This document shows, piece after piece, positions 1 through 10,385 of a stretch of DNA of 64,000 bases (position 1 is the stretch's first letter; every line of letters begins with the position of its first letter). The DNA lies in the NCBI RefSeq assembly GCF_001590925.1, contig NZ_BCTU01000012.1:157564-221563 (forward strand). The letters are read 5' to 3'. The stretch is from Serratia plymuthica NBRC 102599 (GTDB lineage Bacteria > Pseudomonadota > Gammaproteobacteria > Enterobacterales > Enterobacteriaceae). A program made the translations under genes and the position numbers. The notes beneath the pieces are model-generated. The model was not told the origin of the DNA. It worked only from the letters and a program-made list of their open reading frames with translations, and searched no databases.

Positions 1-2714
<2,714 letters not shown>

Positions 2715-2721
2715 ATCTGAA

Positions 2722-2748
2722 TGCCCGCCCGGCGGCAATCGTCGGGCA
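2722..2748 (+). terminator. weak hairpin after bglB
   Basis: TGCCCG at 2722-2727 pairs with CGGGCA at 2743-2748. The stem is short, the loop is long and there is no T run, so it may only weaken readthrough into the porin gene rather than end transcription. Confidence 0.3.
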
Positions 2749-2842
2749 ATCACCTTTATTCACTGCTGCCAATTATGGGGAATTCTCGCCCAGGGAATGT
2801 TGTTGCCCGCAGTCAGTGTTTTATATGCGGAGAAATATAATA

Positions 2843-4237
2843 ATGAAATATTCATTACCTCACACCGGGACACTCGCGGCACTGCTGCTGTTTTGCAGTA
2901 GCGTGCAGGCGGAAACGTTGCAAACCGGCAAAGACGTCGAAGCGCCAACCGCCAAATGGGATGGTCTGGCCCTCGGCTTCGAACCGCCTTCGCCAGGGTT
3001 GCTGGGCGATATGCTGGGGATCAGACCGATCCTCGAAGAGAGTGGCTTTCACTATAACCTCGGTTATCTCAGCCAGTTGTCGTATAACGCCGGCGGCGGG
3101 TATAACCAGGATAAGCAGGCTTCGTATATCGATCAGTTCTCGTTGACCTTCAGTCAGGATTTGCAGGCGCTGACCGGCATCCCGGACGCGGCCATTGAGG
3201 GTAATATCGTCAACCGCAACCACGACAATAACCTGACGCGCGATCGTTTGCAGGATCCGCGCGCCAATCCGACCGATCTGTCGCAGGAAAGTTATGGTGG
3301 CCAGTCGATCACCCGGCTGGGCTGGCTGACTTTCAGCCGCAGTTTTCTCGATCGCCGGCTGCAGTGGCGTGTCGGCATGATGAACAAGGTGCAGGATTTC
3401 GATCAGATCATTCCCTGCGATTTCCAGACGCTGGCGCTGTGCGGCGGCAAGTCCGCCAACTCGCTGACCTGGTATAACTGGAACGTGCACTACTGGGGCA
3501 CCACCCTGCAATACAAACTGACCGACGGTCTGACGTTCAAAACCGGCGTGATGGAGCAGAACCCGAACGCCACGAGCCGTGGCCATGCCTGGAGCACCAC
3601 CACCAAGGGCAGCAAGGGCTTTTTACTGCCGATGGAACTGGAGCTGAAAACCAATGCGGTCAATCAGTTGCCGGGGGTGTACAACATCGGTGTCCTGTTC
3701 ACCAACGCCAGGCAGCAGGATCTGTATGAAGGGGTTTCCGGTGGGGCGGGCGCGACCGATCCGAACGGGTATCGCAGCCATAACCGTACCTGGTTCCTGT
3801 ATAGCGGTTTTAACCAGCAGGTGACGCGCCACCCTGATGACGCCAGCCGGGGGTTAAGCCTGTTCTACAGCCTGGGGCTGGCGGATCAACGCACCAACTA
3901 TATGCACTATTCCACCTCGACCGGCATTCGCTACCACGGCTTGTTCGACGCGCGGCCGGACGACTGGCTGGGGCTGGGGGTGTCTATGGTCAAGCTGAGC
4001 GATCATTACCGGGATAATCAGCGTTATATCAATCAAATCAACAACGTTACCGATTATCAGGATCCCAACTATCGCCCGGTGCCGGGGCATTCGGTGACGG
4101 CGGAGCTGTTCTATCGCTTCAACGTCACCCCTTGGCTACAGTTGCAGCCGGGTCTGCAATATTGGCATCACCCGGCGGGCGTCAGCGAAACGCAGGACGC
4201 CTGGGTGACGGCGTTGAAAACGGTGGTCACGTTCTGA
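2843..4237 (+). CDS. OprB-family carbohydrate porin
   Basis: Outer-membrane protein of 464 residues. Residues 1-23 are a Sec signal peptide ending SVQA; the rest has the aromatic, glycine-rich alternating pattern of a beta-barrel and ends in a terminal Phe (KTVVTF), the usual outer-membrane assembly signal. The mature N-terminus (LLGDMLGIRPILEESG) and the GQSITRLGWLTFSR and GVMEQNP segments are typical of carbohydrate-selective OprB porins. The start at ATG 2843 has a GGAGA site at 2829-2833 and leads straight into the signal peptide; an upstream in-frame GTG at 2816 would add nine residues and spoil it. Its position after bglF and bglB suggests that it admits beta-glucosides or cello-oligosaccharides. 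In E. coli the porin of the bgl operon (BglH) is of the unrelated LamB type. Confidence 0.88.
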   Translation: MKYSLPHTGTLAALLLFCSSVQAETLQTGKDVEAPTAKWDGLALGFEPPSPGLLGDMLGIRPILEESGFHYNLGYLSQLSYNAGGGYNQDKQASYIDQFSLTFSQDLQALTGIPDAAIEGNIVNRNHDNNLTRDRLQDPRANPTDLSQESYGGQSITRLGWLTFSRSFLDRRLQWRVGMMNKVQDFDQIIPCDFQTLALCGGKSANSLTWYNWNVHYWGTTLQYKLTDGLTFKTGVMEQNPNATSRGHAWSTTTKGSKGFLLPMELELKTNAVNQLPGVYNIGVLFTNARQQDLYEGVSGGAGATDPNGYRSHNRTWFLYSGFNQQVTRHPDDASRGLSLFYSLGLADQRTNYMHYSTSTGIRYHGLFDARPDDWLGLGVSMVKLSDHYRDNQRYINQINNVTDYQDPNYRPVPGHSVTAELFYRFNVTPWLQLQPGLQYWHHPAGVSETQDAWVTALKTVVTF

Positions 4238-4240
4238 CGG

Positions 4241-4840
4241 CTACGCCGCATCGCTTTCCCGGTAACGCTGGCGCGCATGTTCGAACCAGCTTGCCGGGAC
4301 GTTATGCGGCGGCAACTGGAGCCTGGTCAGCCCTTGTTCGACGATATGGCTGGCCTGTCGCCACAGCGTCGGGTCGCCTTCGGTCAGCACTTCCAGCAGC
4401 CGCTGTTTTTCAATCAGATAGGTTCGGGCAAAGTGGCTGTCGTATTCCAGCAGCGAACGGGTGTTGTCGATCAAGTCCGCCAGTTTGATGGTTTTAGCCT
4501 GCGGCGAGGCGCTGGCGCTGTGCCGCCGATCGCGGTTTTTGCGTTCAAAGCGGTTGCCGCCGCCGGTGCCGCTGACGTTGGTCAGCATGCCCACCAGTTC
4601 AGCGACCTGCGGCCCAAAATGGCTTGCGATATCCCCGAGGGTGGTCGGCGTGTCTTCCACCGTGTCATGTAGCCAGGCGGCGGCCAGCATCGCTTCGCTG
4701 TGCGGTACGCTGCTGACGATCTCCATCACCGCCTGTGGGTGAACAATGTAGGGGTCATTGGTGTACTTGCGGCGCTGATCGATCGCCGCATGCGCTTTGG
4801 TGGCGTAACGGCGCGCACGTTCTACCAGTGTGGTTGTCAT
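4241..4840 (-). CDS. Small RSH-like HD-domain hydrolase (MESH1/SAH type)
   Basis: A 199-residue protein consisting only of an HD hydrolase domain. The motifs match the (p)ppGpp hydrolase half of SpoT/RelA and stand-alone small alarmone hydrolases: RRKYTNDPYIVHP (residues 23-35), HDTVEDT (58-64, giving the metal-binding HD and catalytic ED) and KLADLIDNTRSL (119-130). No synthetase, TGS or ACT domain is present. The start at 4840 is preceded on the minus strand by GGGAAAGGAT. Longer in-frame extensions run antisense through ohrR and are not used. It is convergent with the porin (3 bases apart) and divergent from ohrR. By homology it would hydrolyse (p)ppGpp or another nucleotide 3'-phosphate such as NADPH in the cytoplasm; the substrate is an inference. 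Confidence 0.88.
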   Translation of the reverse strand: MTTTLVERARRYATKAHAAIDQRRKYTNDPYIVHPQAVMEIVSSVPHSEAMLAAAWLHDTVEDTPTTLGDIASHFGPQVAELVGMLTNVSGTGGGNRFERKNRDRRHSASASPQAKTIKLADLIDNTRSLLEYDSHFARTYLIEKQRLLEVLTEGDPTLWRQASHIVEQGLTRLQLPPHNVPASWFEHARQRYRESDAA

Positions 4841-4951
4841 ATCCTTTCCCTCCGCACAGCACCCTGCTGTGGCATCCCCTGCATTAAAAAATGTAGCACA
4901 TCGCGTAAAAAATAGTTTGCGATTGCATCGCGCACTATCTATATTTACCTC

Positions 4952-5416
4952 ATGAAAACCAAAGACACCGAACAACCCACTGCGAAAAACCTGCTGCTGC
5001 TCGACCAGCAGATGTGTTTTGCCCTGTACTCCGCCAACCTGGCGTTGAACAAGGTGTATCGTAAACTGCTGAGCCAACTCGAACTCACCTATCCGCAATA
5101 CCTGGTGATGTTGGTGCTGTGGGAGCGGGATGAAATCAGGGTAACGGATATCGGCGAACGGCTGTTTCTCGATTCTGCCACCCTGACGCCACTGCTGAAG
5201 CGGCTCGAGACCGCCGGTCTGCTGGTGCGTTATCGCGCCACGACCGATGAGCGGCAGGTGATCATCGCCTTAACCGAAAACGGCCGCGCGCTGCGTGAAA
5301 AAGCGCAGGCGGTGCCGGAAGCGGTGATGTGCGCCACCGATTGCAGCCTCGACGAAATAGTGAATATCAAGCAGCAGTTGGAAAAGCTGCGCGGCAAGCT
5401 GATCGACCAGATTTGA
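4952..5416 (+). CDS. ohrR: Organic hydroperoxide sensor, MarR-family repressor OhrR
   Basis: A 154-residue winged-helix regulator that represses ohr and is inactivated when organic peroxides oxidise one cysteine. The reactive Cys is C22 in the N-terminal motif DQQMCFALY. The recognition region ([29 protein letters not shown]) and the wing ([17 protein letters not shown]) are classic MarR/OhrR. It lies just upstream of ohr in the same direction, the usual arrangement. The 111-base gap to the divergent HD hydrolase holds AT-rich promoter sequence that may control both genes. Confidence 0.95.
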   Translation: MKTKDTEQPTAKNLLLLDQQMCFALYSANLALNKVYRKLLSQLELTYPQYLVMLVLWERDEIRVTDIGERLFLDSATLTPLLKRLETAGLLVRYRATTDERQVIIALTENGRALREKAQAVPEAVMCATDCSLDEIVNIKQQLEKLRGKLIDQI

Positions 5417-5431
5417 TGGCCAGTGCCAGAA

Positions 5432-5450
5432 GCACGATCGCCGATCGTGC
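5432..5450. promoter_or_regulatory. 19-bp palindrome between ohrR and ohr
   Basis: GCACGATCG (5432-5440) and CGATCGTGC (5442-5450) form a perfect inverted repeat around one base. It begins 15 bases after the ohrR stop and about 125 bases before ohr. It has no T run, so an operator or RNA stem is as likely as a terminator. A looser TACACT/AGTGTA pair flanks the AT-rich stretch just downstream (5453-5487) and is a second operator candidate. Confidence 0.4.
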
Positions 5451-5574
5451 ACTACACTGAATTAAGCGCACAATATAAGTAGTGTACGATTTAATCGTGA
5501 AAGATAGAGCAGTGACGGCGTTCAGCCTACTGAAGCCGATGTCATACCTCCAACCCAGAAATAAGGAACGATTT

Positions 5575-6000
5575 ATGTCCATTGAAAAAGTTGTTTACCG
5601 CGCTCATGCAACCGCCACCGGTGGCCGCGATGGTCGTGCGACCTCATCCGATGGCGTGCTGGATGTGAAACTGGGCGTGCCGAAAGAAATGGGCGGCGCG
5701 GGCGGTGAAGTCACCAACCCGGAACAGCTGTTTGCCGCCGGTTATTCGGCCTGCTTCCTTGGCGCGCTGAAGTTTGTCGCGGCGAAAGAAAAAGTGAAGA
5801 TCCCGGCCGAGGCCAAAATCGACGGTACCGTCGGTATCGGTGAAATCCCCAACGGGTTCGGCATCGAAGTGCAACTGGATATCACCCTGCCGGGCATTGA
5901 ACGCAGCGTAGCCGAAGACCTGGTGAAAAAAGCCCATGTGGTGTGCCCATACTCCAACGCCACCCGCGGCAATATTGATGTAACTCTTAACGTTAAATAA
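5575..6000 (+). CDS. ohr: Organic hydroperoxide resistance protein (peroxiredoxin Ohr)
   Basis: A 141-residue thiol peroxidase of the Ohr/OsmC fold that reduces organic hydroperoxides, usually with lipoylated proteins as electron donors. The two catalytic cysteines are present: C60 in [10 protein letters not shown] and C124 in [12 protein letters not shown]. The start at ATG 5575 is preceded by AAGGAACG; earlier in-frame codons back to 5482 lie in the promoter region and lack a ribosome site. OhrR upstream is the expected repressor. The [19 protein letters not shown] segment is also characteristic of Ohr. Confidence 0.97.
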   Translation: MSIEKVVYRAHATATGGRDGRATSSDGVLDVKLGVPKEMGGAGGEVTNPEQLFAAGYSACFLGALKFVAAKEKVKIPAEAKIDGTVGIGEIPNGFGIEVQLDITLPGIERSVAEDLVKKAHVVCPYSNATRGNIDVTLNVK

Positions 6001-6023
6001 CGTTTTCGCCGACACCACGGAAA

Positions 6024-6047
6024 AAATGGAGGGGAAACTCTCCATTT
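6024..6047 (+). terminator. Hairpin after ohr
   Basis: AAATGGAG (6024-6031) pairs perfectly with CTCCATTT (6040-6047) around an 8-base loop, 24 bases after the ohr stop. The following sequence is C/T-rich but not a clean T run. Confidence 0.5.
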
Positions 6048-6223
6048 CCCCTTCTGCCCCGCATTTATCGTCATCACAAAAAACGGCAAAAAATGCCTGT
6101 TTTGTGAGAATTCACTTGATTATTACCCCTAAAATAGCGCTTATTGCCGATCGGCTGAACCTGCAGCCGCATCCAATGTCTGACTGATTCAGAACTGTTA
6201 AAGCTCCGGAGCCACCGCGTTAC

Positions 6224-7918
6224 ATGAACAAAGTTAAATCGCTATCACAGCAGAATTTATCGTTATTGTTAGCGATTTATATCGGCATCTTTTTGAACCT
6301 TTCCGTTTTTTATCGTCGTTTTGATTCGTTTTCGCACGGTATTCAGGGCATTAAGGTTATCTCTGCGGTCACTGAAGTTATCGCTATCGTTCTGTTCACC
6401 TTCTTCATTATGCGGCTGGTATCGCTGGGCGGCCGGCTGTTTTACCGCATTATCGCTTCGCTATTAGTGCTGATTTCCGTTGCCGCCAGCTATTACATGA
6501 CGTTCTTCAACGTGGTGATTGGCTATGGCATCGTCGTCTCGGTGATGACCACGGATATCGACCTGTCGAAAGAAGTGGTCGGGATGCATTTCGTCCTGTG
6601 GATGGCGGTACTCAGCGCATTGCCGCTGCTGTGCATCTGGAAAAACAACCTGCGCTACACGCTGATCGAACAGCTGAAAACTCCCGGACACCGGGTGAAA
6701 CCGCTGATGGTGCTGGTGGCGGTGGTGGCGTTGGTCTGGCTGCCGCTGCGCATGCTGGACAAAGAGCAAAGCGCGCAGGAAAAAATCACTAACGTCGATC
6801 TGCCAAGCTACGGCGGCGTGGTGGCGCATTCCTACCTGCCATCCAACTGGATCTCGGCGCTGGGGCTGTTTGCCTATACCCGCTACGACGAAAGCCTGGA
6901 TCAGGCCAACTTGTTCGATCCGGCCAAGAATTTTACCTATGTGCCGCCGGCGGATATCGATGACACCTACGTGGTATTCATCATTGGTGAGACCACGCGT
7001 TGGGATCATATGGGCATTCTCGGCTATGACCGTGATACCACGCCAAGGCTGTCGCAGGAGAAAAACCTGGTGGCGTTCCGCGGTGAATCCTGCGATACCG
7101 CCACCAAGCTGTCGCTGCGTTGCATGTTTGTGCGCGAAGGCGGCACGTCGGACAACCCGCAGCGCACGCTGAAAGAACAAAACGTGTTTGCGGTGCTGAA
7201 AAACCTGGGCTTCACCTCCGAGCTGTTCGCCATGCAGAGCGAGGTCTGGTTCTACAACAATACCGAAGTGGACAACTATTCGTTCCGCGAGATGATCGCC
7301 TCCGAGAAACGCAACGACGGCAAATCGGTCGACGACATGCTGCTGGTGGACGAAATGAAAGAGTCGCTGTCGCGTTACCCGAAAGGCAAGCACATGGTGA
7401 TTTTGCACACCAAAGGCTCGCATTATCTCTATTCGCAGCGTTATCCGCGCAGCTACGCGCGCTATCAGCCGGAGTGCATCGGTGTTGACGACTTCTGTTC
7501 CAAAGATCAGTTGGTTAACGCTTTCGATAACTCGGTGCTGTATACCGACAGCTTTATCGCCAATGTGATCGACCAGGTGCGCGATAAGAAGGCGATTGTG
7601 TTCTATTCGTCCGATCACGGCGAGTCGATAGGCGAGAATTCACACCTGCACGGCACGCCACGCGAAATGGCGCCGCCGGAGCAATTCCGCGTGCCGATGA
7701 TGGTATGGACCTCCGACAAGTTCCTGGAAGACCCGCAGCATCGCAGCGCGTTTGAGCAACTGCAGGCGCAGCAGCGTATCGGCAAGACCCACCGTCACGT
7801 CGAGCTGTTTGATACCATTCTCGGTTGTCTCGGTTACACCTCGCCGGATGGCGGCATCGTGGATAAAAACAACTGGTGCAACATCCCGCAGCAAAAAGCG
7901 GCGGCGACCCCGCTGTAA
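6224..7918 (+). CDS. eptB: Kdo(2)-lipid A phosphoethanolamine 7''-transferase EptB
   Basis: A 564-residue inner-membrane enzyme that adds phosphoethanolamine to the outer Kdo residue of LPS. About five N-terminal membrane helices (to about residue 175) are followed by a periplasmic alkaline-phosphatase-fold domain. Metal ligand E256 lies in IIGETTRWDHMG. The likely nucleophile is T294 in SCDTATKLSLRCMF, where C290 and C300 probably form the disulfide seen in EptA/MCR enzymes. The motif YSSDHGESIGE gives the Asp-His ligands. It is close to E. coli EptB over its full length (563 residues there), including the C-terminal CLGYTSPDGGI. In E. coli eptB also lies near a tRNA-Pro and dppA, as it does here apart from inserted genes. 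Start ATG 6224 has a GGAG-like site (CCGGAGCC) 12-15 bases upstream. Confidence 0.96.
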   Translation: MNKVKSLSQQNLSLLLAIYIGIFLNLSVFYRRFDSFSHGIQGIKVISAVTEVIAIVLFTFFIMRLVSLGGRLFYRIIASLLVLISVAASYYMTFFNVVIGYGIVVSVMTTDIDLSKEVVGMHFVLWMAVLSALPLLCIWKNNLRYTLIEQLKTPGHRVKPLMVLVAVVALVWLPLRMLDKEQSAQEKITNVDLPSYGGVVAHSYLPSNWISALGLFAYTRYDESLDQANLFDPAKNFTYVPPADIDDTYVVFIIGETTRWDHMGILGYDRDTTPRLSQEKNLVAFRGESCDTATKLSLRCMFVREGGTSDNPQRTLKEQNVFAVLKNLGFTSELFAMQSEVWFYNNTEVDNYSFREMIASEKRNDGKSVDDMLLVDEMKESLSRYPKGKHMVILHTKGSHYLYSQRYPRSYARYQPECIGVDDFCSKDQLVNAFDNSVLYTDSFIANVIDQVRDKKAIVFYSSDHGESIGENSHLHGTPREMAPPEQFRVPMMVWTSDKFLEDPQHRSAFEQLQAQQRIGKTHRHVELFDTILGCLGYTSPDGGIVDKNNWCNIPQQKAAATPL

Positions 7919-7928
7919 TTTTCTTCCC

Positions 7929-7950
7929 GCCGGGCGCGGCTGCGCCCGGC
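7929..7950 (+). terminator. GC-rich hairpin after eptB
   Basis: GCCGGGCGC (7929-7937) pairs with GCGCCCGGC (7942-7950) around a 4-base loop, 10 bases after the eptB stop. The tail (GTTAATAT) is only weakly T-rich. Confidence 0.65.
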
Positions 7951-7962
7951 GTTAATATCCCC

Positions 7963-8076
7963 GTCATACTTGAAGCTGCATCTGTGTTGGCTGTGCCCGT
8001 GTACCCCAGTCACTTAGTTTACTAAGCTCCTGGGGATGAACGGTCTTGCCGCCTTGATGCGACTCCAATTATTTTG
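7963..8076. repeat. Palindromic intergenic repeat element
   Basis: A stretch of about 114 bases with nested inverted repeats. The outer ends (CATACTTGAAGCTGCATC and GATGCGACTCCAATTATTTT) are imperfect inverted copies. The core pairs CCCCAG (8004-8009) with CTGGGG (8030-8035) and CTTAGT (8013-8018) with ACTAAG (8021-8026). It resembles non-coding palindromic elements dispersed in Serratia and Yersinia intergenic DNA; that comparison is from memory. Only one copy was seen in this window. Confidence 0.55.
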
Positions 8077-8158
8077 GGGATGCATGTCCCCCTCTTCAAC
8101 TCATCCGGCTCAGGCTTGCGGTATACTTGCGCACTTTCCCCTTGGACCGGAGATTTCC

Positions 8159-8749
8159 ATGACCCTGCGCGTGGCGTTTATTGACGATCATGACATTGTG
8201 CGATCGGGCTTTGTACAACTGCTGTCGCTGGAGGCGGATATTCAGGTGGTCGGGGAGTTCAGCAGTGCGGCTCAGGCGCGCGCCGGCTTGCCGGGCCTGG
8301 AGGCGGAAATCTGCATCTGCGACATTTCGATGCCGGACGGCAGCGGGCTGGATCTGCTGGCGGACATTCCCTCCGGGATCCGGGTAGTGATGCTGTCGAT
8401 GCATGACAATCCGGCGCTGGTGGAGCTGGCATTGGAGCGCGGCGCCTGCGGTTTTTTGTCCAAGCGCTGCAAGCCGGAGGATTTGATCACCGCAGTGCGC
8501 ACCGTCGCCAGCGGTGGCGTGTACCTGATGCCGGAAATCGCCCAACAGTTGGCGCGGGTGAAGGTCGATCCTCTCACCCGCCGCGAACGCGAAATCGCGC
8601 TGTTGCTGGCGCAGGGGCAGGAAGTGCGGGAGATTGCCGTTGTGCTGGGGCTGTCGCCGAAAACGGTGCACGTGCATCGCGCCAATTTGTTCGCCAAGCT
8701 GGGCATCAATAACAACGTCGAGCTGGCCAAGCGGATGCTGAACCTGTGA
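8159..8749 (+). CDS. uhpA: Response regulator UhpA
   Basis: A 196-residue two-component response regulator that activates hexose-phosphate uptake genes. The receiver domain has the acidic pair DD (residues 9-10), phospho-acceptor D55 in [12 protein letters not shown] and the Lys of FLSKRC. The C-terminal LuxR-type helix-turn-helix ([22 protein letters not shown]...[18 protein letters not shown]) binds DNA. Length equals that of E. coli UhpA. The start ATG at 8159 gives the family N-terminus ([18 protein letters not shown]); an upstream in-frame extension to 8036 runs through the palindromic repeat and is rejected. The stop overlaps the uhpB start (TGATG), so the two are translationally coupled. 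Confidence 0.96.
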   Translation: MTLRVAFIDDHDIVRSGFVQLLSLEADIQVVGEFSSAAQARAGLPGLEAEICICDISMPDGSGLDLLADIPSGIRVVMLSMHDNPALVELALERGACGFLSKRCKPEDLITAVRTVASGGVYLMPEIAQQLARVKVDPLTRREREIALLLAQGQEVREIAVVLGLSPKTVHVHRANLFAKLGINNNVELAKRMLNL

Positions 8750-10290
8750 TGCAACGCCTGATCACCCAATTGGCGTTGTTCTTTATCTACGCCACCAGCG
8801 CCTTTTGCCTGTGGGGCATAGGTACTGCGCTGATCGACCCGCCGTGGCAGGCGCTGTTGCTGTTCCCGTTTGGCCTGCGGATGGGCATTTTGCTGCAAAG
8901 CCCTTACCGTTTCTGGCCAGGAATTTTGCTGGCCGATCTGCTGCTGATGGTGCTGCTGGCGGATCAGTTCGGCTATGGCCCGGCACTGTGGGCTTCGGTC
9001 GTGGTGCTGGCGCTGACGGTGCTGCTCAGCCTGCTGGCTTCCCCCTGGTTGTTGCGCCATCAGCAAAGCGACAGTGAATGGCAATGGCCGCTGCTGCAGG
9101 GCGCGGTAGTCGCGGCGGCGGCCCTGTTGCAGGCCATGGTGTGGCAACTGGTGAACGGCGAGGGCGCGCGTGCGCTGCTGCTTGGCCTGGCGGGCGGTTT
9201 CACCATTGCGCCGACCTGCCTGCTGCTGTGGCACTATCTGGCGCGGCAAATCTGGGTACCGCTCGAGCCGGGCCTGATCCATAAACCGGTGACGCTGCGT
9301 CTGCGTCATCTGGCCAGCTATCTGCTGCTGTTTGCGCTCAGTATCTGGTTGCAGCAGCAAGTGAACGCCGCCGAGCTGCGCCGCTTCGCGCCGTTCTGCC
9401 TGGCTATTCCGATTGTCTTTATGTCCTACCGTTATGGCTGGCAGGGCGCGCTGCTGGCGACGCTGCTCAACGGCGTGGTGCTGGTGGCCAACGAGCCGCC
9501 GCAGCCTGAATCACACCGCGATCTGCTGCTGTCGCTGCTGGCCCAGAGCCTGACCGGCCTGTTGCTCGGTGCGGGCATCCAGCGCCAGCGCGAACTGAAC
9601 CAGCAACTGCGGTTGCGGCTGACGGAAAACCGCCAACTGGCGCGCGCGCTGGTCACCGCAGAGGAACAGACCCGGCGTGAGGTGGCGCGGGAGCTGCACG
9701 ACGAGGTCGGCCAGACCATCACCGTCATCCGCACCCAGGCCAGCATCGTTAAACGCCTGGCGCCGCAGCCGCAGGTGATTGGCTGCGCCGAAGTCATAGA
9801 TACGCTGGCGCTGCGGGTCTATGACGGCGTGCATGACGTTCTGACCCAGCTGTGGCCGGCGGCGTTGAATAACCTGCCGCTGTCGGCGGCGGTGGCGGCG
9901 ATGCTGCGTGAATCATTGCCGCAAGATGCCTCGTTGGTTAGCGTGATGCAGTGGCAGGTGCCGGATGAGTTGCTGGACGAGACGCTGAAGATCACGTTGT
10001 ATCGGGTGTGCCAGGAGGGGGTGACCAATGTCTGCCGCCACGCGGCCGCCAGCCGGATTGAGCTGGATGCGCGTCTTGGCCGTCGCAAAGGGCGGCCGCC
10101 GCAAATCCTGCTGACCATTCGCGATAACGGCGTGGGTATCGATCTGGCCAGCCACGAGCCGGGCTACGGTCTGCGTGGCATGCAGGAGCGTATCAGCGCG
10201 CTGGGTGGCCGGCTGCGGCTGACGTCAGAGCAGGGCACCTGTTTGAATGTGATCTTACCCACAGTTTCACTGACAGAAGGGCAAAACTAG
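8749..10290 (+). CDS. uhpB: Membrane sensor histidine kinase UhpB
   Basis: A 513-residue histidine kinase partner of UhpA. The N-terminal MASE1-like membrane half has about eight hydrophobic helices up to residue 280. The dimerisation/phosphotransfer helix reads REVARELHDEVGQTI, with phospho-acceptor His about H317. The HATPase domain follows, with CQEGVTNVCRHAAA (N box), DNGVGI and GYGLRGMQER (G boxes). It phosphorylates UhpA when the co-sensor UhpC detects external glucose 6-phosphate. Start: ATG 8749 overlaps the uhpA stop; an immediately preceding GTG (8746) is also in frame. Because uhpC downstream carries a nonsense codon, the signalling input may be absent in this strain. Confidence 0.95.
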   Translation: MQRLITQLALFFIYATSAFCLWGIGTALIDPPWQALLLFPFGLRMGILLQSPYRFWPGILLADLLLMVLLADQFGYGPALWASVVVLALTVLLSLLASPWLLRHQQSDSEWQWPLLQGAVVAAAALLQAMVWQLVNGEGARALLLGLAGGFTIAPTCLLLWHYLARQIWVPLEPGLIHKPVTLRLRHLASYLLLFALSIWLQQQVNAAELRRFAPFCLAIPIVFMSYRYGWQGALLATLLNGVVLVANEPPQPESHRDLLLSLLAQSLTGLLLGAGIQRQRELNQQLRLRLTENRQLARALVTAEEQTRREVARELHDEVGQTITVIRTQASIVKRLAPQPQVIGCAEVIDTLALRVYDGVHDVLTQLWPAALNNLPLSAAVAAMLRESLPQDASLVSVMQWQVPDELLDETLKITLYRVCQEGVTNVCRHAAASRIELDARLGRRKGRPPQILLTIRDNGVGIDLASHEPGYGLRGMQERISALGGRLRLTSEQGTCLNVILPTVSLTEGQN

Positions 10291-10303
10291 GAAATACTCC
10301 TAG
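10287..10303. promoter_or_regulatory. Inverted repeat at the uhpB-uhpC junction
   Basis: CTAGGA (10287-10292) and TCCTAG (10298-10303) form a perfect dyad around AATAC. The left arm contains the uhpB stop codon, and the dyad precedes uhpC by 82 bases. Its shape resembles the dyads bound by LuxR-class regulators (UhpA, NarL, RcsB); function is inferred. Confidence 0.35.
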
Positions 10304-10385
10304 CCGCGTCGGGAATCCGGCGTAAGCCATTCGCGCACGCGCGCAGCATGATAGCGGCACTTTCCCCCTTCTTCTGAGGTTTCAC

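Noticed and set aside
8036..8158. An upstream extension of uhpA by 41 codons
   Set aside because: It lies in the palindromic repeat and promoter; UhpA homologues start at the internal ATG.
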